This document shows positions 1-8,376 of a stretch of DNA of 64,000 bases, one piece after another. Source of the DNA: Bacteroidales bacterium UBA6377. Its GTDB lineage: Bacteria; Bacteroidota; Bacteroidia; Bacteroidales; UBA932. How positions within the stretch are numbered: position 1 is the stretch's first letter; each line of letters begins with the position of its first letter. A program made the translations under genes and the position numbers. The stretch covers positions 128,663 through 192,662 of the forward strand of contig DJQV01000018.1 of assembly GCA_002438805.1 (NCBI GenBank). The letters are read 5' to 3'. Below the pieces are notes generated by a model. The model did no database searches and was not told the origin of the DNA. It worked only from the letters and a program-made list of their open reading frames with translations.

Positions 1-459
1 TATGCTGAGTATCAGCATCCAGTCGGCCCGGAAAAATTTCCCGAGCGCCACATCGAACACCTGCGCTACCCTTATGATACGTCCGTCGTAGAGTTTTGCA
101 AAGTAGAAGTATTTGTTGTCCGAGGTGGCTGATTTGCGTATTGCGCTCCCGGTCCCTTTGCGCAGGCACTCCCTGATTTCGGGACGGTCAAGGTGGTTTT
201 TGAGAGTGTCCACAGAGAGCGTCGAGTCAAACAGGACATCCCCGTCAGGCTCAATCTCTGTGACCCTTACGTCATCGGGAAGGTATTCGAGGACACGCTG
301 GCCCTTGTCCGCTATCATGTCGGCGTAGCCTTCCAGTCTGGATTTGATTATGGCGCGCCGGTAACTGTCTTCGCTTACAAGTCCCAGGCACACGGCACCG
401 GTCGCGAAGACCATGAAAATGGACGATATGGCCAGTATAAGCTTATTCCGGTAATTCAT
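1..459 (-). CDS. Sensor histidine kinase, N-terminal part (cut by window edge)
   Basis: The reading frame is open from an ATG at 459 to the window edge (153 codons), so only the N-terminus is present. It begins with a hydrophobic segment (about residues 5-28) that would anchor it in the inner membrane, followed by a periplasmic-type sensing region; no kinase domain is visible inside the window. The start overlaps the last 17 bases of the response-regulator gene, which points to translational coupling in a two-component operon. Identity as a kinase is inferred from this position downstream of a PhoB-type regulator and from the anchor-plus-sensor layout. PhoR-like phosphate sensing is plausible because a phosphate transporter is divergent, but it is not shown. 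Confidence 0.75.
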   Translation of the reverse strand, partial: MNYRNKLILAISSIFMVFATGAVCLGLVSEDSYRRAIIKSRLEGYADMIADKGQRVLEYLPDDVRVTEIEPDGDVLFDSTLSVDTLKNHLDRPEIRECLRKGTGSAIRKSATSDNKYFYFAKLYDGRIIRVAQVFDVALGKFFRADWMLILSI

Positions 460-1135
460 AGCGGGAGTCAAGATAGTACCCGAAGCCTGTCTTGTTGCGG
501 ATTATGTCATGGTATCGGCCCAGCTTGCTTCGGATCCTCGCTATGTGCACATCAACAGTCCTGTCAAGCACGTAAGGCGCGTCCCGCCACAGGTCGGAGA
601 TGAGCGCCGTGCGGGAAAAATAAGTGTCCGGATGCCGGGCAAGCAGCGAAAGCAGATCGAACTCCTTCCGCGAAAGCGGCAGCTGGGCCCCGTCCAGTTC
701 GGCGGTCTCGGAGACCGGGTCTATGACAAGAGCCCCGTAACGCAGCGGGCCCTGGCCTGACGTGGCGGAGGACCCAGAACGGCGGAGCACGGCCTTTACG
801 CGTGCCAGCACCTCATTGATGGAGAATGGCTTGGAGATATAGTCGTCACCGCCGGCCGAGAATCCTGTCAGAACGTCGTTTTCCGCAGTGCGTGCAGTGA
901 GGAATATTATGGGAATCCTGTTGCCCGAGTTTTTGCGGAGCTGCGCGGCAAACTGGAAACCGGACATGCCCGGAAGCATCACGTCGAGCAATATCAGGGC
1001 GGTGTCGGCACTGAGAAGCCTCAGGCCTTCTTCAGCAGAACCGGCCGCCAGCACCCTGTAACCCGCATTCTCAAGATTGAACGTCAATATCTCCCTGATA
1101 TCGACCTCGTCCTCTATGATAAGAATCTCTGTCAT
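443..1135 (-). CDS. OmpR/PhoB-family response regulator
   Basis: A 230-residue two-domain DNA-binding regulator. The receiver domain (about 1-120) has the acidic pair E8/D9, the phosphoacceptor D51 in LLDVMLPG, T80 and the invariant K102 in SKPF. The C-terminal winged-helix domain (about 130-225) has the family pattern LSRKEFDLLSLLARHPDTYF and a DNA-recognition helix ending in VDVHIARIRSKLG. It should be phosphorylated by the overlapping sensor kinase and bind DNA as a dimer. The divergent Na/Pi cotransporter suggests a PhoB-like role, which is inference. A perfect TATATTTG -7 element lies only 9 bases upstream of the ATG, so the transcript would have almost no leader. Confidence 0.93.
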   Translation of the reverse strand: MTEILIIEDEVDIREILTFNLENAGYRVLAAGSAEEGLRLLSADTALILLDVMLPGMSGFQFAAQLRKNSGNRIPIIFLTARTAENDVLTGFSAGGDDYISKPFSINEVLARVKAVLRRSGSSATSGQGPLRYGALVIDPVSETAELDGAQLPLSRKEFDLLSLLARHPDTYFSRTALISDLWRDAPYVLDRTVDVHIARIRSKLGRYHDIIRNKTGFGYYLDSRYELPE

Positions 1136-1143
1136 ACATCCGG

Positions 1144-1151
1144 CAAATATA
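1144..1151 (-). promoter_or_regulatory. Bacteroidetes -7 element for the two-component operon
   Basis: On the minus strand this reads TATATTTG, an exact match to the TAnnTTTG consensus. No clear -33 TTTG is seen at the usual distance. It ends 9 bases before the regulator start codon. Confidence 0.5.
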
Positions 1152-1264
1152 TCATTTCCTCAAAAATTCCGCACCGGGCATTGTTAAATTTATGTTACAT
1201 CGCGGCTACATTTTTCATAATACGGACGATTTTTATCATTTTTGCGGCAAAATTCTGAATCCAG

Positions 1265-2974
1265 ATGATTTTAAGCATCCTCACCCTTGTCGGAGCGTTG
1301 GGAATGTTCCTCTACGGAATGAACATGATGAGCTCCGGACTCCAGAAAGCGGCCGGCGACGGCCTGCGCCGTTTCGTCTCATCAATTACATCCAACCCCC
1401 TTAAAGGTGTCTTCACAGGACTTGGCGTGACCGCGGTCATCCAGTCGTCCAGCGCCACCACCGTGATGGTGGTCAGTTTCGTCAACGCAGGCATCCTCAC
1501 CCTCACCCAGGCCATAGGGGTGATCATGGGCGCCAACATCGGCACCACCTTCACCGCCTGGATCATAGCCCTTTTCGGCTTCAAGGCTGACATTTCGGTA
1601 CTCGCAGTGCCGCTCATGGCCGTAGGGTTCATCATGAGCATCTCCAAAAAGGGGAAAGTCAAGGATTTAGGTGAGATAGTCGTCGGGTTCAGCCTCCTTT
1701 TCCTGGGGCTCTCGTTCATGAAGAACTCTGTCCCGGATCTCCAGTCCACACCGGAAGTGCTTTCATTCATCCAGTCCTGGTCGGGCCACGGGATCTGGTC
1801 CATAATCCTGTTTGTGGCGGTCGGTACCGTGCTCACCCTTGTGCTCCAGTCGTCAAGCGCCACAGTGGCCCTGACCCTCATCATCCTCAACATGGGCTGG
1901 ATCAAGTTCGACATGGCAGCCGCGATGGTGCTCGGCGAGAACATCGGCACAACGATCACAGCCAACATCGCCGCCGCCGTGGGCAATGTCAACGCCAAGA
2001 GAGCCGCTTTGGCCCATACGGTCTTCAATGTCTTCGGCGTGATCTGGGCAGTTGCGCTCTTCCCTTATTTCCTCAAGCTCATCTCATTGATTGTCAACTC
2101 CATAGGACTCGGGAACAGCGAACAGACCCCGCTCTACAGCATCTCGATGCTCCACACGGTGTTCAACCTCATCAACACCGGAATCCTCATCTGGTTCATC
2201 CCGCTGATCGAAAAGTTCGTCTGCAGCGTAATCAAGGAGAGGCCGAGCAACGAAGTGACCGGCAAGCTTGTATACATCAACGCCGGTCTCATCTCAACCC
2301 CTGAGCTCGCTCTCACCGAAGCCGAGAAAGAAGTGTGCCACTTCGGCCATGTCATGCGCAAGGGCCTCGGCTACGTCAAGGACGCCATAGCCTCTTCTGA
2401 CAGCGAGACCGCCTTCGAGCCATACAGGGACAAGCTCGTCAAGTATGAGGAGATCTCCGACCGCATTGAATACGAGGTCGTAAGCTTCCTCAACAAAGTC
2501 AACCGCGAGGGCCTCAGTGACAACTCCGAACTGCGCATCAAGGCAATATACCGCATAGTCGGGGAACTGGAGTCTCTGGGAGACAGCGGCGAGGCCATAA
2601 GCCGCCTGATAAGCCAGGCGATAGTGCATCAGCAGAAACTCACCGCCGAGCACAAGCAGAGCATAGACGAGATGATAGGGCTTGTCTCCAGGGCATACGA
2701 CGCGATGATATACAATCTTGAAAACGCCTCGACCATCTCCGACATCGACAATGCAATAGAGGCCGAAGTCGATATCAACAACAAGCGCAATGTCCTGCGC
2801 GACAAAGAGATGCAGAGAGCCGAGAACAACGGCGAGGCCTATTTCGAGAGCGTCTTCTACCTCAATCTTGTGGAGAAACTAGAAGACATGGGCGACTTCA
2901 TCATCAACGTCTCCCAAGCCATTGAAAGCTGGCGCACCAGACGTCCGGGTCTCGCCTCCGCCTGGGACGACTAG
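1265..2974 (+). CDS. Na/Pi cotransporter family protein with PhoU-like C-terminal domain
   Basis: A 569-residue inner-membrane protein of the NptA / Na-Pi cotransporter II family, which couples phosphate movement to sodium. The two inverted transport repeats each carry the family signature: QSSS at 60-63 and 195-198, with GANIGTT at 89-95 and GENIGTT at 224-230. About eight to nine hydrophobic helices occupy residues 1-330. The soluble tail (about 345-560) is helical and PhoU-like, the usual architecture in bacterial members. It is divergent from a PhoB-type two-component pair, so phosphate-responsive control is likely but inferred. Direction of phosphate transport (uptake or efflux) cannot be told from sequence. 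Confidence 0.92.
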   Translation: MILSILTLVGALGMFLYGMNMMSSGLQKAAGDGLRRFVSSITSNPLKGVFTGLGVTAVIQSSSATTVMVVSFVNAGILTLTQAIGVIMGANIGTTFTAWIIALFGFKADISVLAVPLMAVGFIMSISKKGKVKDLGEIVVGFSLLFLGLSFMKNSVPDLQSTPEVLSFIQSWSGHGIWSIILFVAVGTVLTLVLQSSSATVALTLIILNMGWIKFDMAAAMVLGENIGTTITANIAAAVGNVNAKRAALAHTVFNVFGVIWAVALFPYFLKLISLIVNSIGLGNSEQTPLYSISMLHTVFNLINTGILIWFIPLIEKFVCSVIKERPSNEVTGKLVYINAGLISTPELALTEAEKEVCHFGHVMRKGLGYVKDAIASSDSETAFEPYRDKLVKYEEISDRIEYEVVSFLNKVNREGLSDNSELRIKAIYRIVGELESLGDSGEAISRLISQAIVHQQKLTAEHKQSIDEMIGLVSRAYDAMIYNLENASTISDIDNAIEAEVDINNKRNVLRDKEMQRAENNGEAYFESVFYLNLVEKLEDMGDFIINVSQAIESWRTRRPGLASAWDD

Positions 2975-2994
2975 TTTTCTCGCATGAAGGCCTT

Positions 2995-5442
2995 TCAGTC
3001 GTCCCCGGACAGGCTGAACTCTTTGTCTTTCACGTATATCCTGAAGTCCTTGATTCCACCCGGGACTCCGGTCTCCATGCGCGGGAGGTATTGGAAGCCC
3101 GAGATGTTGTGCGAAGCGCCAAGATCTATCACGACGGCATGAGGGAATGGAGTTCCGGAGACAGTCTGCCAATATGTCGATTCCTGGAGGTCGAAGGCCT
3201 TGTCAGCAGAACGGTTGACCCCGTCCATGTCTTCGCTGTCGGCATACATCACAGTCCAAGGCTCGCGTGAGAGACGTTCTCCCTTGTCATCAAGCAGATA
3301 CATTTCCGCGATCGCGGCCACATCCCCTCCATCGAGTGCATCGAGGGCCTCGATGCAGACATAACGTCCCTTGAGCGGGGCGAAGCGGGTTTCTTGCCAG
3401 CCGTTGCCCGGCGCGAACGAGCCCTCAAGTACCGGTGTTTCCCCGCTGAGGTCGAGGCTCTGCCCAGGCTCGCGGTGCGTCACACGCTTCTTTACGAGGA
3501 GCTGGTCGAGTTTAGGCTCTTTGAGTCCCTCTGTCCTGGCTTCGCGGGGGCCGAGAATGTCGAAGACGATTATCTCGTTCTCGCCTTTTTTGAGCCAGCA
3601 CCCCGGCATGTAGAGCGTCTGCTGCGGACCGATTTCCCAGACCCGCCCCATTGGGTGGCCGTTGACATACACCAGCCCCTTGCCCCAGGTCTCAAAGTTC
3701 AGGAACGTGTCCGACGGTCTGCCCTTGAGGGTGAATGTGGCCCTGTAGGCTCCGATCGGCAGGCGGTCTCCGTTCTTGACGGCTTCGCTTATCGGCCGGA
3801 AATCCATTGACGAATAGGTACTGTACTCATCCTCGATATTGTAGACATTCCAGTTCTTGAGCTCGGTGGTCCATTCGGCATCGTCCCAGTTGAGGGTCAG
3901 GGTCACGTTGTCCGTTATGCCCTTGAAGTCCTTGATGGCACGTCCGAAGTTGATGCGGCCCATCGCCTCCACGAGGATGTCGAGCCTGGAACCTTTCTTC
4001 ACGGCCGGGATCGCCAGCTGTTTCTCGCCGTTGCGGCGGTCGAGTTTCCCGACAAACTCTCCATCTATGAATATCTGCGCGAAGTCGTGGGGCTCGTTCA
4101 CTGTCAGCGTGGCCGGCCCGTCCAGACCAGGGAGGGTCGTGCTGTAGATGATCGAGCCGAAACCCTGGTCGTATTCTTCCATCGTACGGATGTCCCTGTC
4201 CGTCTTCGGCTTCGGCAGGTTCGCCCAAAGAGGAGCGAACTCAGTGAATTCAAAGCCCTTTATCGCCATCGGCTTTATCGTCGCAGGCACGTCGGCCTGC
4301 TTTTCCCCGCCCATGTACTTGGCGAGGGTCTTGCGCAGCTCCCAGTATTTCGGCGTGGTCTGGCCTGATTCCGAGATCGGGGCATCATAGTCATAGGAGG
4401 TCACATCCGGAGCGAATCCGGGCGAGTTGGCACCGGCCCAATGGCCCCAGTTCGTACCGCCGTGCGTCATATACAACGAGAAGGATATGCCTTTGGAGAG
4501 CATCTCGTCGATCCCCGCCACCATGTCCGCAGCCGGGCGTGTCTCGTGGTTCGCGCCCCATTTGTCAAACCACCCGCTCCAGAACTCCGAGCACATGAGC
4601 GGCGAGTCCGGACGATGCCGCTTCAACGACTCGAACTGCTGGTCGATATCGGCTCCCGTGCCGAAGTTCATGGTCCATATCAGGTCGTCAAGCCCGTTGT
4701 TGAGGTAGTTGGACGCCCAGTCGCACTGGAAGAGCGTGACATCCTCGCCGAAATTCTTGCGGAGCATGTCCCTGATGGCCGAGACGTAAGGTTTGTCGGT
4801 GCCATAAGAACCATATTCATTCTCGACCTGCACCATGATTATGGGTCCTCCATGTGCTATGGTGAGATCCCCCACCTGCCCGGCCAACTCCTGCTGGAAC
4901 CGGTCCACACGCTCAAGGAAAAACGGGTCACGCTCCCGGAGTCTGATGTCCTTCTTTTTGAGCAGCCACCACGGAAGTCCGCCCATTTCCCACTCGGCAC
5001 AGACGTAAGGCCCGGGGCGCAGTATGACTTTCATGTCGTTCCGGGCGCAGAGCTGCACAAAAGCGCGCAGGTCATTCTGCCCGCCGAAGTCGAAACTGTC
5101 CTGCCTCGGCTCATGTGAATTCCAGAAGACATACAAGCATACAGTATTCATTCCGAGAGCTTTGCAGAGCCGTATCCGCTGCTCCCAGTATTCTCTCGGG
5201 ATGCGTGGATAGTGCAGCTCGGCGGCCTTGATGACAAAGGGCTTTCCGTCCAGAAGGAAAGTTCCCTTCCCCGCCTCGAAGCGCGATGCTTTCTTGCCGG
5301 TGCGGGAGGCAGCGTCGGCAGCCGTACCGGTGTCGGCGGCGGAAAGCTCCTGCCGGCCCCCTAAAAGGAGGCAGACACCGAGCAGCAAAGCGGCAAGGGT
5401 TCCCCGGCTGCGCCAGAATCGCGAAGTCAAAATGTTTTTCAT
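2995..5442 (-). CDS. GH35 beta-galactosidase with C-terminal discoidin-like region
   Basis: An 815-residue secreted glycoside hydrolase. A signal peptide covers about residues 1-35 with a likely cut after LSA. The GH35 TIM-barrel (about 55-380) contains VQVENEYGSYG with the proton donor E209 and LMCSEFWSGW with the nucleophile E286, the expected pair for retaining beta-galactosidases. Beta-sandwich domains follow (about 440-660), and the last 120 residues look like the F5/8-type (discoidin) module often found on Bacteroidetes GH35 enzymes. It would act in the periplasm or at the surface on terminal beta-galactosides of dietary or host glycans. No SusC/SusD pair is adjacent, so it is not in an obvious polysaccharide-utilisation locus. 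It converges on the phosphate transporter with 20 bases between stops. Confidence 0.95.
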   Translation of the reverse strand: MKNILTSRFWRSRGTLAALLLGVCLLLGGRQELSAADTGTAADAASRTGKKASRFEAGKGTFLLDGKPFVIKAAELHYPRIPREYWEQRIRLCKALGMNTVCLYVFWNSHEPRQDSFDFGGQNDLRAFVQLCARNDMKVILRPGPYVCAEWEMGGLPWWLLKKKDIRLRERDPFFLERVDRFQQELAGQVGDLTIAHGGPIIMVQVENEYGSYGTDKPYVSAIRDMLRKNFGEDVTLFQCDWASNYLNNGLDDLIWTMNFGTGADIDQQFESLKRHRPDSPLMCSEFWSGWFDKWGANHETRPAADMVAGIDEMLSKGISFSLYMTHGGTNWGHWAGANSPGFAPDVTSYDYDAPISESGQTTPKYWELRKTLAKYMGGEKQADVPATIKPMAIKGFEFTEFAPLWANLPKPKTDRDIRTMEEYDQGFGSIIYSTTLPGLDGPATLTVNEPHDFAQIFIDGEFVGKLDRRNGEKQLAIPAVKKGSRLDILVEAMGRINFGRAIKDFKGITDNVTLTLNWDDAEWTTELKNWNVYNIEDEYSTYSSMDFRPISEAVKNGDRLPIGAYRATFTLKGRPSDTFLNFETWGKGLVYVNGHPMGRVWEIGPQQTLYMPGCWLKKGENEIIVFDILGPREARTEGLKEPKLDQLLVKKRVTHREPGQSLDLSGETPVLEGSFAPGNGWQETRFAPLKGRYVCIEALDALDGGDVAAIAEMYLLDDKGERLSREPWTVMYADSEDMDGVNRSADKAFDLQESTYWQTVSGTPFPHAVVIDLGASHNISGFQYLPRMETGVPGGIKDFRIYVKDKEFSLSGDD

Positions 5443-5475
5443 ATTCGATGTATTTTTGTGTCACGTCAGTCGCCG

Positions 5476-5483
5476 CAAAGATA
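5476..5483 (-). promoter_or_regulatory. -7 promoter element for the GH35 gene
   Basis: Minus strand TATCTTTG, an exact TAnnTTTG match, 33 bases upstream of the ATG at 5442. The -33 box is not convincing. Confidence 0.5.
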
Positions 5484-5570
5484 TTCATATTTCTGGAATG
5501 GCGACCCGAAATTCAGAACCGGAACAGGTCTTCCATTGTAACAACCTTCTGGAAACGGCTGGAACTTTCC

Positions 5571-5635
5571 TTATTTGGCCATAAAGCTACTAAAATTGCT
5601 GTTTCGGCCAAATAAAATTCCTTATTTGGCCGAAA
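5571..5635. repeat. 14-bp perfect inverted repeat plus a third half-site
   Basis: TTTCGGCCAAATAA (5602-5615) and TTATTTGGCCGAAA (5622-5635) are exact reverse complements separated by 6 bases. A further direct copy of the core TTATTTGGCC lies at 5571-5580. The site sits between two divergent genes (the GH35 enzyme and the ATPase at 5999), so it could be an operator or a hairpin. There is no T-tract to suggest a terminator. Confidence 0.7.
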
Positions 5636-5793
5636 TGGAGAACTCTGTCCATCTTCTGCCAGTCATTCTTCCCTGAGCCGGCAGAAACTTAGGCTTCCAC
5701 TGTGGCAGAGGTATGCAATTTTCCCTACCCCCTTCCTCTGGTCGGTGCGCAGGTAGGGGTATTATCAGGACAAACCTCCAGACCCTCCCGGCT

Positions 5794-5837
5794 CTAAAGG
5801 TATGGGTAAAAACCACGGAAATTACCCCAACCTCCAG
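5794..5837. repeat. 44-bp palindromic unit, copy 1
   Basis: Left arm CTAAAGGTATGGGTA and right arm TACCCCAACCTCCAG are imperfect reverse complements around a 14-base centre. Related units of 45 and 44 bp occur at 7599-7643 and 7683-7726 on the other side of the ATPase gene. Degenerate fragments with similar arms are visible at about 5706-5735 and 5751-5781. Confidence 0.6.
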
Positions 5838-5952
5838 ACTGACGCTACGGATGGCCAAGAAGAGGGCGGGGCATCGGATATTGTCAGGAAAAAACCGCTG
5901 TGCTATTCGATACGTTATTCATCACACCCTTTCATTTTTCTTGGTGAAAGGC

Positions 5953-5960
5953 TATATTTG
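5953..5960 (+). promoter_or_regulatory. -7 promoter element for the ATPase/nuclease gene
   Basis: TATATTTG followed by C, a perfect Bacteroidetes -7 box, 38 bases upstream of the ATG at 5999. The region 20 bases upstream (TTTC near 5930) is only a weak -33 match. Confidence 0.6.
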
Positions 5961-5998
5961 CATTTGCCGGTGCTGTTACTGGCGAAAAGGAGTGAACC

Positions 5999-7543
5999 AT
6001 GTTGTACCCTATTGGAATACAGAGTTTTTCGGAGATTCGCAATAGCGGATATGTCTATGTGGACAAGACTGCGTTGATCTACAGCCTCACATCGACAGGC
6101 AAGTACTATTTCCTGAGCCGGCCGCGGCGTTTCGGGAAGAGCCTTCTCGTCTCGACAATGGAGGCTTATTTCCGTGGCAGGAAGGAGCTTTTCAAGGGAC
6201 TGGCTCTAGAGAATCTGGAGACGGACTGGCTCGAGTATCCGGTGCTGCATCTGGATCTGACGGGGAGCAGGTACACTTCTGTGGATGATTTGCGGGAAAA
6301 TCTGGCCTTTCACCTGTCGGGATGGGAAAGGACGTACGGTAAGGACGATGAATTCACTGAGCCGGCAGCCAGGTTCAAGGCCGTCATCGACGCGGCGTAC
6401 CGCAAGACAGGGCGCAAGGTGGTGATCCTCATCGATGAGTACGACAAGCCGATAGTGGACAACATCGATGCCCCGGAACTGATGGAAGCGTTCCGCCGCG
6501 AGCTCCAGGGCTTCTACAGCGTCATCAAGGGAAAGGATGAGTTCATCCGTTTCGCCTTCCTCACGGGAGTCACCAAACTCGGGAAGATGAGCATCTTCAG
6601 CGGACTCAACAACCTCAACGACATCTCGATGGATCTTGGTTTTTCGGACATCTGCGGCGTGTCGGAGGAGGAACTGAAAGAATATTTTGACGGGAGCGTG
6701 ACGGAGCTGGCCGAAGCCTGCAGGATGAGCCGGGAGGAATGCTACTCCAAACTCAAGACGATGTACGACGGTTATCATTTCAGCGAAGGCGCTGCAGGTA
6801 TCTATAATCCGTTCAGCCTGCTCAACACATTCAAAGCTAACAGATTCCGCATGTACTGGTTCGAGACCGGCACCCCGACTTTCCTTGTCCGCTACTTTGA
6901 GCGAGGCCGCTACAATCTGGCCAGCATCTGCAAAGAAAAGGTCTCCAAGGCTACTCTCACGTATGTGAACCATGAGTCCCCATCACTGCTTACTCAGATG
7001 TTCCAGACCGGCTGCCTGACCATCACGAGCTACAACGAACGGTTCAGCACCTACACCCTTGATTATCCAAACGAGGAGGTCAAGGCCGGTTTCCTGAACT
7101 CATTGAGCCAACTGTATGCCCCGGCACTGATTCAGGGAAAATTCTCCATTTCCAACTTTGTCCGCGACATCGAGCGCGGCGATGTGCAGGGCTTCATGGA
7201 CCGCTTCACCTCGTTCCTCTCGGACAACAGCTATGAGATTCAGGGGGATCTTGAACTTTATTTCCAGAACACCATGTCAGTGATGCTCAAGATGATGGGA
7301 CTTTATGTCAAGACGGAGTACCGCACCTCCAACGGGCGGATAGACATAGTCTTCGACACCGACAAATACGTCTACATCATCGAACTGAAGCGTGACCTCT
7401 CGCCGGAGGAGGCGCTGCGCCAGATCGAGGCGAAGGGCTACGACAAGCCGTTCCTCTCAAGCGGAAAGGAAATAATAAAGCTCGGCATCAACTTCTCCTC
7501 CGAGTCCCGCACCATCGACGGCTGGAAAGCCGACAGAAGCTGA
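5999..7543 (+). CDS. AAA-ATPase_like / PD-(D/E)XK nuclease-fold protein
   Basis: A 514-residue cytoplasmic protein of the family often listed as AAA-ATPase-like plus PDDEXK_9. The N-terminal ATPase has the family form of Walker A, RPRRFGKS (41-48), and Walker B VVILIDEYDK (141-150). The C-terminal domain keeps a PD-(D/E)XK-like core: GRID at 446-449 followed by ELK at 462-464. These genes are abundant and variable in Bacteroidetes genomes and their function is unknown; mobility or defence roles have been suggested. It stands alone, with its own -7 element and palindromic repeats on both sides, which fits an accessory gene that moves between genomes. Confidence 0.85.
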   Translation: MLYPIGIQSFSEIRNSGYVYVDKTALIYSLTSTGKYYFLSRPRRFGKSLLVSTMEAYFRGRKELFKGLALENLETDWLEYPVLHLDLTGSRYTSVDDLRENLAFHLSGWERTYGKDDEFTEPAARFKAVIDAAYRKTGRKVVILIDEYDKPIVDNIDAPELMEAFRRELQGFYSVIKGKDEFIRFAFLTGVTKLGKMSIFSGLNNLNDISMDLGFSDICGVSEEELKEYFDGSVTELAEACRMSREECYSKLKTMYDGYHFSEGAAGIYNPFSLLNTFKANRFRMYWFETGTPTFLVRYFERGRYNLASICKEKVSKATLTYVNHESPSLLTQMFQTGCLTITSYNERFSTYTLDYPNEEVKAGFLNSLSQLYAPALIQGKFSISNFVRDIERGDVQGFMDRFTSFLSDNSYEIQGDLELYFQNTMSVMLKMMGLYVKTEYRTSNGRIDIVFDTDKYVYIIELKRDLSPEEALRQIEAKGYDKPFLSSGKEIIKLGINFSSESRTIDGWKADRS

Positions 7544-7598
7544 GGCATCCGAGTGCGCCGGAAGCGCTGCATCTCCCAACTTCCCTCTTGTAGATGCC

Positions 7599-7643
7599 CT
7601 AAAGGTTGGGGTATTTTTGGCTGTTTTCTTCCCTACCTTTGAG
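7599..7643. repeat. 45-bp palindromic unit, copy 2
   Basis: CTAAAGGTTGGGGTA at the left and TTCCCTACCTTTGAG at the right form a hairpin of the same design as the units at 5794 and 7683. It lies 56 bases after the ATPase stop codon. Confidence 0.6.
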
Positions 7644-7682
7644 CGCCACCCGTCCAGGACACGCGTCTGAGCGCTCTACGGG

Positions 7683-7726
7683 CTAAAGGTTGGGGTGTTT
7701 TTGGCGTTTTATACCCCTACCTCCAG
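7683..7726. repeat. 44-bp palindromic unit, copy 3
   Basis: CTAAAGGTTGGGGTG at the left and TACCCCTACCTCCAG at the right. Its first 23 bases match copy 2 almost exactly. A lone right arm (CCCCCAACCTCCAG) recurs at about 9949, just before the second REP-like element. Confidence 0.6.
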
Positions 7727-7760
7727 AAGGCTAAAGAAAGCGGCATCGCAGCGCGCGATC

Positions 7761-7866
7761 GTGGCGGACAACTGATTGGCATTCAACAAATAAACAAATA
7801 GTCCTCCCCGTATCAGCAGGGAGGACTAATTGCTATATATCTATCATTCCGATAGTTATCCGCCAC
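7761..7866. repeat. REP-like palindromic element, copy A
   Basis: A 106-bp element whose ends are inverted repeats: GTGGCGGACAACT (7761-7773) and AGTTATCCGCCAC (7854-7866), 12 of 13 matching. Its centre is a perfect 10-bp stem, TAGTCCTCCC / GGGAGGACTA (7799-7828). Compared with copy B over 136 bases (7731-7866 against 9984-10119) I count 122 identities and no gaps. The central hairpin could end transcripts arriving from the ATPase gene at 8377-9801. Confidence 0.8.
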
Positions 7867-8000
7867 CCTTCAACAACTTGAAAGGCCGAGAATCACAGCT
7901 GTCGCCAATCAATACCCTCTGGCTGATAATCCAGATCAGTTTTTCTGTTCCGCCTACGCATCTTAGGTGAAACATCACTTAACATTCAAAATATTCAACT

Positions 8001-8216
8001 TCACCTCAGGTTCCATGACCCTGTTGACCGGCCATGACTGTGTGGCCTGGACATTTTAAATGATGCTTTCGCACGGATATCTTCACATGAAGCACCAAAC
8101 TTCACTTGATACATGCCGGCAGCTGTCTCCCAACTTGAAGATGATTCATTGAACGATGCAAGAGAATATGGCTTCCGACTTCGTCGCTTTTTGACCGTTA
8201 AAACGGGCGCATGCTG
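8001..8216 (-). pseudogene. Probable fragment of a GH3 beta-glucosidase C-terminus
   Basis: A hand translation of the minus strand ending at a TGA (8001-8003) gives YSLASFNESSSSWETAAGMY followed by a VKFGASCEDIRAKASF stretch. This resembles the fibronectin-III-like C-terminal module of GH3 beta-glucosidases (typical pattern: LASFD...SSW...AGTY.V.VGASS.DIR). The frame is closed upstream by a TAA near 8231 and the rest of the enzyme is absent. I read it as a decayed remnant left when this segment was rearranged. The remaining bases of 7867-8376 show nothing else recognisable. Confidence 0.5.
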
Positions 8217-8376
8217 ATTATCAATCAGTTATAGCGCAAGATGGGTGATTCAGGGTGACGCAATGACGAAGTCAGGAAGGAACTGGGAGTAAACATTATA
8301 ACTGCAGAACTATAAGTTCATCTGCGCCCCCGCAAACAAAAAAACACCCTCTCCGGATGACCACCTGTCGTCTATG

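Noticed and set aside
1127..1141. CTGTCAT resembling half a Pho box near the response-regulator start
   Set aside because: Only one half-site is present and it overlaps the start codon, so it is probably chance.
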